A stretch of 5,785 nucleotides of DNA, taken from NCBI GenBank assembly GCA_019747615.1, contig JAIEQQ010000557.1, forward strand, positions 1-5,785, in the 5' to 3' direction. The number at the start of each line of letters is the position of its first letter. Within the stretch, counting starts at the first letter, position 1. The notes below the pieces were generated by a model. That model was not told the DNA's origin and did no database searches. It was given only the letters and a program-made list of their open reading frames with translations. The DNA comes from Phycisphaerales bacterium. GTDB taxonomy: Bacteria; Planctomycetota; Phycisphaerae; Phycisphaerales; UBA1924. A program made the position numbers and the translations under genes. This document shows positions 1 through 5,785 of the stretch, in pieces.

Positions 1-657
1 TGGATCTGGGCGGTGACGGCGACAAACGTGCATTGGGCGGTGTTCTTCTTCATCGTCGCGCCCGGCGCGACGATGGGCGCGATCGCGATCGAGTGTCTGG
101 CGGTTGTCGCGCTGAAGTGGTTGCTGCTGGGGCGCGCCGTCGCGGGTCAGCACGCGCTGTGGTCCTGCTGGTGTAGCCGGTGGGACTTCCTCTACGTCGC
201 GTGGCAGTTCTACGCGATGCCGTCGCTCGCCTCGCTGGAGGGCACGCTCATGCTCAACGCGTACCTCCGCGCCATGGGCGTGCGCATCGGCCAGCGCGTG
301 GTGCTGGGCCCCGGCATGGCCCAGGTGGCCGACCCGGACATGATCATCATCGAGGACGACGCAACGGTGAACGCCAACTACCAGGCCCACAGCTTCGAAG
401 ACCGCGTGCTGAAGCTTGCGCCGGTTTACGTCCGGCGCGGCGCGACCGTGGGCGAGTCCGCCGTGGTCTTCTACGGCGCTGACATCGGAGCGGGCGCATG
501 GGTGACGCCGAGCAGCGTGGTGATGAAGAACGAACGCCTCACGCCGGGAGTCATCGCGTGCGGCTGCCCGGTGCAGGCGTACGACGCGGGGGAATCGGCG
601 CAGTCACGCGTGCCACCTCCGCTGAGCCCGAGCCTTCGCGGCGGGACAGGTCAGTGA
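1..657 (+). CDS. Pls/PosA-family NRPS-like protein, C-terminal part (5' end outside window)
   Basis: The frame is open from the left edge to the TGA at 655-657, giving 218 visible residues. The GTG at 13 is only an internal valine, so no true start is in view. Visible residues about 13-43 form a hydrophobic membrane segment, followed by a Trp/Cys-rich stretch (WSCWCSRWDF, residues 54-63). From about residue 92 come hexapeptide-like repeats (VRIGQRVVLG, IIEDDATV, VRRGATVGESAV, ADIGAGAWV) typical of a left-handed beta-helix acyltransferase fold, ending with SVVMKNERLTPG and GCPVQAY. This arrangement matches the C-terminal region of Pls/PosA non-ribosomal peptide synthetases. In that family, epsilon-polylysine synthetase has adenylation and carrier domains followed by membrane helices and tandem soluble domains that join amino acids. 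The substrate cannot be judged because the adenylation domain is not visible. The last 25 or so residues are a Pro/Ser/Gly-rich tail without recognisable fold. A separate membrane-anchored hexapeptide acyltransferase is the alternative; the Trp/Cys and EDDATV/AHSFEDRVLK segments favour Pls/PosA. Confidence 0.8.
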   Translation, partial: WIWAVTATNVHWAVFFFIVAPGATMGAIAIECLAVVALKWLLLGRAVAGQHALWSCWCSRWDFLYVAWQFYAMPSLASLEGTLMLNAYLRAMGVRIGQRVVLGPGMAQVADPDMIIIEDDATVNANYQAHSFEDRVLKLAPVYVRRGATVGESAVVFYGADIGAGAWVTPSSVVMKNERLTPGVIACGCPVQAYDAGESAQSRVPPPLSPSLRGGTGQ

Positions 658-667
658 AGGGCGTCAA

Positions 668-694
668 CGCGTGCTGGGCTTCGCCCGGCGCGTG
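668..694 (+). terminator. GC-rich hairpin downstream of the Pls/PosA-like gene
   Basis: Positions 668-679 pair with 683-694 around a 3-base loop (TTC), giving 12 consecutive pairs of which three are G-U when read as plus-strand RNA. On the minus strand those three become A-C mismatches, so the structure favours a transcript of the rightward gene, whose stop lies 10 bases upstream. No T-run follows, so it is not a canonical intrinsic terminator. It may stop transcription weakly or protect the 3' end of the message. Confidence 0.45.
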
Positions 695-711
695 AGGTTG
701 GCGGTCAAGCC

Positions 712-737
712 CGCCCGCGAGAGCCACCTCGCGGGCG
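712..737. terminator. Perfect 10-bp inverted repeat between convergent genes
   Basis: The arm CGCCCGCGAG (712-721) is exactly repeated in reverse complement at 728-737, with a 6-base loop. It lies 23 bases beyond the stop of the leftward lipoprotein gene and 55 bases beyond the stop of the rightward gene. A perfect stem works equally on both strands, which suits a bidirectional terminator between convergent genes. There is no T-tract on either side, so the role is inferred from position and stem strength. Confidence 0.5.
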
Positions 738-759
738 ATTCGATCGTCACTCGGTGTGA

Positions 760-1266
760 CTACATCTTGAGGTCGTAGCTGCCAACGACGGTGCTTCCCT
801 TGTCGTCCTCAATTTCAACCCACAACTTGCTGCCCGCGGGCATGGGGTTCGGGATCTCGGCGTGGACGTGCCAGCGGTTGGGGTCCTTCGCGTCTTCGAT
901 CTCGGCCTTGGCCTTCACCGAGCCCTTGGCGTCCTGCGTGCCGATCCAGAAGCGGACGGCGGCAGCCTTGGTCGTGGCTCCGGCGGCGGGGGTGATGGTC
1001 ACGTCAAAGGCGGCGTCGCCGCCGGCAACGATCTCGCCTTCGTCGCGGGTGGCCTTCGTGGTGAACGAGCCGATGGTCTGCTCGCCGAGGGCGATGGCCG
1101 CGCCGCCGTGACCGTGGCCGTGCCCATGATCGTCCGCCTTCGCGGGCGTTGCGGGCTTCGTCGCGGATGTGCCGGCGGGCTTCTTCTCCTCACAGCCTGA
1201 GAGTGTGCTCAGGACAGCGACGAGAGCGACGAACAACGCGGCGATCAAGAACAGCTTCGGATTCAT
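760..1266 (-). CDS. Small His-rich lipoprotein linked to the RND efflux genes (hypothetical)
   Basis: The product is a 168-residue protein of unknown specific function. Residues 1-25 form a lipoprotein signal peptide: a Lys at position 4, a hydrophobic core, and the lipobox LSGC with Cys25 as predicted lipid attachment site. A Lys/Pro/Ala/Thr-rich linker follows, then DDHGHGHGHGG (residues 45-55), a His-Gly repeat of a type that commonly binds Ni, Cu or Zn. Residues about 60-168 alternate in beta-strand fashion (FDVTITPA, AAVRFWIGT, WHVHAEIPNPMPAGSKLWVEIED, STVVGSYDL), suggesting an Ig-like beta-sandwich; this fold guess is not proven. The start at 1266 is chosen over an upstream in-frame ATG (1455) because it begins the signal peptide, has AAAGGAG five bases ahead, and avoids a long overlap with the permease. 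It is the last gene of the leftward cluster, 52 bases after the permease stop. A periplasmic metal-binding accessory or chaperone for the pump is the likely role. The protein is membrane-anchored, but whether on the inner or outer membrane cannot be told. Confidence 0.85.
   Translation of the reverse strand: MNPKLFLIAALFVALVAVLSTLSGCEEKKPAGTSATKPATPAKADDHGHGHGHGGAAIALGEQTIGSFTTKATRDEGEIVAGGDAAFDVTITPAAGATTKAAAVRFWIGTQDAKGSVKAKAEIEDAKDPNRWHVHAEIPNPMPAGSKLWVEIEDDKGSTVVGSYDLKM
1105..1128 (-). repeat. His-Gly codon repeat in the lipoprotein
   Basis: Four tandem CAY-GGN codon pairs encode HGHGHGHG, residues 47-54 of the lipoprotein, just after its lipid-anchor linker. The third positions vary, so the peptide pattern is kept while the DNA is not a perfect repeat. 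This favours selection on the protein rather than recent slippage. Confidence 0.7.
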
Positions 1267-1271
1267 GGGAA

Positions 1272-1278
1272 CTCCTTT
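1272..1278 (-). promoter_or_regulatory. Ribosome binding site of the lipoprotein gene
   Basis: Read on the minus strand, the bases are AAAGGAG, a near-ideal Shine-Dalgarno sequence, followed by the 5-base spacer TTCCC and the ATG at 1266. It decides the start, because the longer in-frame reading from 1455 would overlap the permease gene by more than 130 bases. Confidence 0.85.
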
Positions 1279-1318
1279 GAAAGTGTCAACGACGCGAGAA
1301 TGACTCAAGAGAGCGGAC

Positions 1319-4300
1319 TCAACTTCCTGTATCGCCGGGAACGCTCCCGGAGGAACGACGCTTGAACACTTGGGCAACGCGCCCAAGCAGGGAAGAGTTG
1401 GGAGAGTGGCCGGGGGTACCGGATGTCGTTGCTCCCACGCGGTGCACGAGGGCATAGCCCGCGGGCACCACGAAGAGATTCAGGAACGTGGACGTGAGCA
1501 AGCCGCCGAGCACCACCACCGCCAGCGGCGCGAGCAGTTCGCTGCCGGGCTGACCAGACGCCAGCGCGAGCGGGAGCAGGCCCAGGGCCGCCGAGAGCGC
1601 GGTCATGAGGATCGGCACCAGCCGCTCCATCGAGCCCTGGATGATCGCTTCGGCGATGGGTTTCCTGTCGATCTCGATGAGGTGGCGATAGTGGTTCACG
1701 AGCAGGATGCCGTTGCGCACCGCGATGCCGAAGAGCGTGATGAACCCCACGAGGCTCGCAATGGAGAGGACCGGGGCGAGATACATGGATGAACCGATGC
1801 CGAAGAGGGCCAGTGTGTTCTTGACGAGCCCTGCCCCCCCGCCGTGCAGCAGCGAATCGGTGATGAAGACCGCCGCGATCCCGCCGATGGTTGCGAGCGG
1901 CAGGTTGATCATGACCAGCGCCGCGACCTTGAACGAGCCCGTCGAGAGCTGCAGGATCAGGAGCATGATGACCGAGATCGCGGCGCCGGCGATCAGCAGC
2001 GTGCGGCTCGCCGACTGCTGGGCCTCAAACTGCCCGCCGAACTCGACGAGATAGCCCTCGCGCTGCACGATGGGCTCGACCTTCGCCTTGACCTGCGCCA
2101 CCAGGTCGCCCAGGTTGTAGCCGTCGGCGACGTTGCAGGAGATCACCGCCTTGCGCTGGGCGTTCTCGCGGGCGATGATGTTGGGCGTCTTCTCGGGGCC
2201 GATGTCGGCGACATCGCGCAGTCGCACCGTCGGGCCGGGCTTGCCGTTTTCAGCGCTCCCACGCAACATGAGGTCCTTCACCTGCTCGACGCGCTCGCGC
2301 TCGGATGCATCAAGCCGGACCACCATCGCGTACCGCCGGACGCCTTGATTCACTTCGGCGACTCCCTCGCCGTACAGCGCCACCTGCACCTGCTCGGCGG
2401 CGTCGGCGGGCGTGAGCCCCGCGGCGGCGAGTTCCTGATGTCGATATCTGATCGGCACGCTCGTGATCAGCACCTCTCGGTTCGCGGTCACATCGCGCGT
2501 GCCAGGAAGGCTCTTGAGTTGTACTTCAATCTCCTTCGCCAGTGAACGCAGCGTCGAGAGATCCTCGCCGTAGACGTTGATCGCAATCGCGGCGGGCGTG
2601 CCCGAGAGAATATGTGAGAGCCTGTGCTCGATGGGCTGGCCGATCTGCACGGTGACGCCCGGAACGCCCGTGGCGACGGCGGCGATGCCCTTGCGCACCG
2701 ATGCATAGTCTGCCCCCGGCGCGAGCAGGATGTCGAGCTCGCTGTTGGAAACCGGTTCTGCATGCTCGTCTCGTTCGGCCCGTCCCGTGCGCCGCGTCAC
2801 GCTCAGCACGCCCTCCAGCGCAATCAGCCGCTGCTCGATGCCCAGCGCGGAACGGTTGCTCTCGGCCAGCGACGTGCCCGGCGGTGAAGAGACAAAGACC
2901 GTAAACGACCCTTCGCGGAACTCGGGGAGAAACGACGTGCCGAAGGTGCGGGCCAGCAGCAGCGACGCGACGGTCAGCGCGAGCGCCGTGCCGATGACCA
3001 GTTTGCGATGCCCCAGCGACCAGCGCAGCGAAGGTTCATAGCTGCGCTTCAGCCATCGCACAAGAAACCCGTCGCTCTCGGAGTGCCCGTGCGCGGTCCT
3101 CGGTGCCCCCGCGCTCCGCGTCGCGTCTTGGCCTTTGGCCGCGGCGTGCTTCTTCGGCTTCAAGAGCAACTTGCACATCGCCGGCGTCACCGTCAGCGCG
3201 ACCACGAGCGACGCCATGATCGAGACGATGTACGTCATCGCCAGGGGCTTGAAGAACCGCCCTTCGAGGCCGTCGAGGAACATGAGGGGAAGGAAGACGA
3301 TGCAGATCAGGACGGTCGCGTACACCACCGACGAGCGGATCTCGTTGCTGGCGTCGTAGATGACCTGCACAAAGCCTCTGCGGTGCGCCTCGGGCAGGAG
3401 CGCGTTCTCTTCCAGCCGACGGTGTACGTTCTCGACATCGATGATCGCGTCATCGACGAGTTCGCCGATCGCCACAGCCAGCCCACCGAGTGTCATCACG
3501 TTGAGCGTCATGCCCAGTGCATCAAGCGTGAGCAGGGCCGCCGCGAGCGACAGCGGCAGCGCGGTGAGTGTGATGATCGTGGTCCGCACGTTGAGCAGGA
3601 ACAAGATCAGGATCACGCCCACGATGACCGTCGCCTCGACAAGCACATTGAACACGTTGTCCACCGAACGCTGGATGAAGTGGCTCTGGCGAAACACCTC
3701 TTTGTTGATGACAATGCCCTTGGGCGCGGACTTCTCGATCTGCGTCAGCGCGGCGTCGATCCGCTTGGTCAGTTGCAGCGTGTTGGTGCCGGGGGACTTC
3801 TGAATCGTGAGCACCACGGCGGGCACGCCCTGATTCGCCGCCGTGCCGCGCTTGGGCGCACCGCCCAAGGTCACGTCGGCCACCTCGCCGATCGTGATGG
3901 GCAAGCCGTCCTTCATTAAGATCATGGTGGTCGCGATGTCGCGCACGCTGGTCACCCGGGCCGTCTGCCGTATCGGGAGCTCCGAGCGGTCCACATCGCT
4001 CAGATACCCCGCGCTCGCGGTGCTGTGCGCCTTGCGGGCGGCCTCGACGACATCGTGGACTGTGAGGCCGTAGAGCGCGAGCCGCTCCTGCTTTACGTTG
4101 ATCTGGTACTCGGGCAACTCGCCGCCGATGGCCGAGACCTGCGAGACGCCGGGAATCGCCAGCAGCTTGTTCCGCAGGTCAAACTCCGCGTACGCCCGCA
4201 GATCAAGATCGGGGACGCTCTTGCCCGGCGAAGAAACCGCCAGGAGCATGATCTCGCCGGTGATACTGGAGATCGGCGTCATCACGGGCTCAACGCCCGG

Positions 4301-4665
4301 CGGCATGTTCGCCTTCGCGCCGAGCATCTTCTCGCCCACGAGCTGGCGCGCTCGGTAGATGTCCGTCCCCCAGTCAAACTCGACCCAGACGAGCGAGAGG
4401 GAGATCGCCGACGCCGAGCGTACACGCCGCACGCCCGGCAGCCCGTTCACCGACGATTCCAGGGGAAACGTGACATACTGCTCGACCTCGTCGGCGGCCA
4501 GCCCGCCCGCTTCGGTTAGGATCACGACTGTGGGCGCGTTGAGTTCGGGGAAGACGTCCACCGACATCTTCGGCAGCCGCGCGATGTGTAGACCAGCAGG
4601 GCCGTCGCGATGAGGATCACGAGCGTGGACTGCTTGAGCGAGAATGAGATCAGGTGCTTGAGCAT
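1319..4665 (-). CDS. CusA/CzcA-type heavy-metal RND efflux permease, N-terminus frameshifted
   Basis: This is the inner-membrane proton-driven pump of a tripartite HME-RND metal exporter. The uninterrupted main frame (4567 to 1319) encodes 1082 residues. The true start is probably ATG 4665, which gives MLKHLISFSLKQ plus transmembrane helix 1 in another frame; the two parts join as ...LLVYT/IARLPKMSVDVFPELNAP if one base is missing near 4586. With that part the protein is about 1115 residues, slightly longer than the usual 1040-1070. Using main-frame numbering, a porter domain (about 1-305) is followed by helices 2-6 (about 308-468), a Lys/His-rich connecting segment (470-505), helix 7 (521-540), a second porter domain (545-850) and helices 8-12 (855-1040). 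The helix-4 motif AIGELVDDAIIDVEN (366-380) holds Asp372 and Glu379, which align with the proton-relay acids of CusA and CzcA. GFITLFGIAVRNGILL (941-956) is also typical. No methionine occurs at residues 541-747, arguing against a CusA-like Met copper/silver site. The adaptor gene lies 21 bases upstream and the lipoprotein gene 52 bases downstream. The metal is not assigned. If the frameshift is real, the gene is probably inactive. Confidence 0.93.
4583..4590 (-). other. Probable one-base deletion frameshift in the RND permease gene
   Basis: On the minus strand the frame from ATG 4665 encodes the family-typical N-terminus up to LLVYT. The family-typical continuation IARLPKMSVDVF lies in the adjacent frame, starting at the ATC at 4585-4583. 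The bases read TACACATCGCG where a form such as TACACNATCGCG would keep one frame. Without repair, translation from ATG 4665 stops at the TGA at 4524-4522 after 47 residues. The next ATG in the main frame (4567) would lack transmembrane helix 1 and has no evident ribosome binding site. There is no homopolymer or slippery heptamer, so programmed frameshifting is unlikely; a real mutation or a sequencing error are the main options. Confidence 0.85.
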
Positions 4666-4671
4666 GTGGGG

Positions 4672-4675
4672 TCCT
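4672..4675 (-). promoter_or_regulatory. Ribosome binding site of the RND permease gene
   Basis: The minus strand reads GCAGGACCCCACATG: an AGGA core lies six bases ahead of ATG 4665, within the 21-base gap after the adaptor stop codon. It supports 4665, rather than 4567, as the original start of the permease, and therefore supports the frameshift call. The short spacing also allows translational coupling with the adaptor gene. Confidence 0.7.
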
Positions 4676-4686
4676 GCGGCCTTCGT

Positions 4687-5785
4687 TTAGTGGTCGCCCT
4701 CGTGAAACGTGCCGTCGGGGTGGAAGTGGCCGCCTTTGGTGATGGTGCCGCTGGTGGCGACCATGAGTTGGTAGACGCCGTCGAGGACGATCTCGTTGCC
4801 CTCGGCGACGCCGCTCTTGATGACGATCCAGCGGCCGTCGTCAAGGCCGAGGTCCGCCTCCATGCGGATGGCCTTGTTCGGGTCGGCGGGGTCGCGCCGG
4901 AAGATGATCGCGGCGGTGCCGTCGCGGGCGACGCACGCGAGCGGGATGGCCAGTTGCTCGCTCGCGCCGGAGCCGCTGCCGCTCGTGACGACTTCCAGGA
5001 ACGCGGAAACGCCCGCCTTCGCCCATGCTGGCGCGGGCGCATCCGCAGCGGGCGCGAGGACAAGGTCGACCGTGCGGTGTTCGGCGTCGGCGGTGGGCGC
5101 GAGCGTGAGCGTGCCGGTGAACGCGCCGGCGGCATCGCTAGATCCAGTCGAGTTCGACGCTTGGGCCGCGACGACCGTTGCCTGTTGCCCGTCGGCCAGC
5201 CGCGAGAGATCGCTCTGCAGCGCGACCGCCCTGAAGCGAACTTTGCCCGGCTGCACGATCGAGAGCACGCGGGCGTGTTGATCGACCATGCCGCCCGGGA
5301 TCGCGTCCATCGTGTCAATAACGCCCGGCGCGATCGCGCGAACTTCGATCGCCGCGATGGTGCGCCATCGCGGGGTGTTGGCATCGGCGGGCGATGGCCC
5401 GCGCAGCTCGGCGGCGGTGATGCCAACGAGCGACGCGGCGGCCTCAGAATGGAACGCCAGTCGCGAGCTGGCCGCGTCGAGCTGGGCGGCGGTTTCGGTG
5501 CGGCGGGCCTCGAGTTCGGCTTCCTTCTCCATCGTCTCGGCGAGGTCTGAACGGGCCGTGGCCATGGCGGCTTTGGCGGCGGCAACTTCATCTCCCCGAG
5601 CGCCGCCGGCGGATTGGAGTTGCTCGAGAGTCGTGACGCGCGCCGCCCACAGGTCCACGGCTTTCTGGATCTCAGTGTGGTGATTCTCGTGTGCCGCCAG
5701 CAGCGGCGCGATGCTGTCAACGCCTGCGTGCGCGAGCTTCACCGATGCCTCCGCGTCGGCGAGTTCCTTCTGCATCTCTCGCCAG
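4687..5785 (-). CDS. RND efflux periplasmic adaptor (HlyD/CusB-type membrane fusion protein), N-terminus outside window
   Basis: This is the periplasmic adaptor that would join the adjacent RND permease to an outer-membrane channel. The frame is open to the right edge; the Met at 5775 is internal or unproven, so the gene is partial with about 365 residues visible. Counting from that Met, residues 1-115 are Ala/Glu/Lys/Arg-rich with heptad-like spacing, the helical hairpin that contacts the channel. Residues about 139-200 (IEVRAIAPGVI, then GGMVDQHARVLSIVQPGKV, then SDLSRLADGQ) match the second lipoyl half and the beta-barrel entry of the family. Residues 217-345 fit the barrel and membrane-proximal domain, with the family pattern GLDDGRWIVIKSGVAEGNEIVLDGVYQL near the end shown here as short pieces: GRWIVIKSG and AEGNEIVLDG. 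The C-terminal tail is His-rich (GGHFHPDGTFHEGDH), which may bind metal. It stops 21 bases ahead of the permease start, indicating one operon. The N-terminal signal or lipid anchor and the first lipoyl half are not visible, and the metal is unknown. Confidence 0.9.
   Translation of the reverse strand, partial: WREMQKELADAEASVKLAHAGVDSIAPLLAAHENHHTEIQKAVDLWAARVTTLEQLQSAGGARGDEVAAAKAAMATARSDLAETMEKEAELEARRTETAAQLDAASSRLAFHSEAAASLVGITAAELRGPSPADANTPRWRTIAAIEVRAIAPGVIDTMDAIPGGMVDQHARVLSIVQPGKVRFRAVALQSDLSRLADGQQATVVAAQASNSTGSSDAAGAFTGTLTLAPTADAEHRTVDLVLAPAADAPAPAWAKAGVSAFLEVVTSGSGSGASEQLAIPLACVARDGTAAIIFRRDPADPNKAIRMEADLGLDDGRWIVIKSGVAEGNEIVLDGVYQLMVATSGTITKGGHFHPDGTFHEGDH

Noticed and set aside
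13..15. GTG at position 13 as a start codon of the first gene
   Set aside because: The frame is open to the left edge and the visible protein begins in the middle of a known domain arrangement, so this is an internal valine codon.
1284..1289. TTGACA on the minus strand ahead of the lipoprotein gene, resembling a -35 box
   Set aside because: It is only 17 bases from the ATG, so a -10 box would fall on the start codon and there is no room for a leader. A weaker TTGAGT at 1303-1308 has only CACTTT at -10 spacing.
1267..1455. N-terminal extension of the lipoprotein to an upstream ATG at 1455
   Set aside because: The extra 63 residues would overlap the permease end, are not signal-like, and would bury the lipoprotein signal peptide. 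The ATG at 1266 has a strong ribosome binding site.
1844..2545. 233-codon plus-strand reading frame opposite the permease gene
   Set aside because: It lies wholly inside the clear RND frame and has an Arg/Asp/Leu-rich composition typical of antisense frames.
3008..3919. 303-codon plus-strand reading frame opposite the permease gene
   Set aside because: The peptide is a low-complexity His/Arg/Gln/Asp-rich shadow of the RND coding frame, with no domain and no convincing ribosome binding site.
4583..4590. Programmed ribosomal frameshift in the permease
   Set aside because: There is no slippery heptamer, homopolymer run or evident downstream stimulatory element, and the shift is not a known feature of the family.
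4654..5550. 298-codon plus-strand reading frame opposite the adaptor gene
   Set aside because: It is antisense to a recognisable adaptor protein, its peptide is Arg/Gly/Asp/Ala-rich without a known fold, and such long shadows are expected in GC-rich coding DNA.
4650..5720. 356-codon minus-strand frame overlapping the adaptor
   Set aside because: It is an alternative frame of the adaptor DNA with an Arg/Ser/Pro-rich peptide; the adaptor frame has recognisable family motifs.

Overview
The window is GC-rich and densely coding. It holds the 3' end of one rightward gene and, facing it, a leftward cluster of three genes that looks like a heavy-metal efflux operon. The codon bias, a permease most like those I recall from environmental Planctomycetota and similar lineages, the lipoprotein and a Pls/PosA-type synthetase end all suggest a Gram-negative-type cell envelope, possibly a planctomycete. 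The phylum is an inference from general resemblance. The RND pump, periplasmic adaptor and lipoprotein imply a periplasm and probably an outer membrane.

Layout: positions 1-657 (+) are the C-terminal part of a Pls/PosA-family (epsilon-polylysine synthetase-like) protein: a membrane segment followed by a left-handed beta-helix acyltransferase-like domain. It is cut by the left edge. Positions 658-759 lie between two convergent genes and contain two strong inverted repeats that probably end transcription from either side. Read leftward from the right edge, the minus-strand cluster is a periplasmic adaptor (membrane fusion protein, 5785 to 4687, N-terminus outside the window), a CusA/CzcA-type RND permease (4665 to 1319) and a small His-rich lipoprotein (1266 to 760). 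The gaps are 21 and 52 bases and no convincing internal promoter is visible, so the three are probably co-transcribed from a promoter beyond the right edge. No outer-membrane channel or metal-sensing regulator is in view.

How they work together: the adaptor would link the inner-membrane proton-driven permease to an outer-membrane channel. The lipoprotein, with a His-Gly repeat directly after its lipid anchor, is a candidate metal-binding accessory. Histidine clusters also occur in the adaptor's C-terminal tail and in a central loop of the permease.

The most notable irregularity is a one-base frameshift at about 4583-4590 in the permease. It separates a well-formed start (with ribosome binding site and the first transmembrane helix) from the rest of the gene. 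Either the gene is inactivated or the base is a sequence or assembly error. I did not find a clearly new type of system. The items most worth a second look are the His-rich lipoprotein, the permease variants and the Pls-like gene end.
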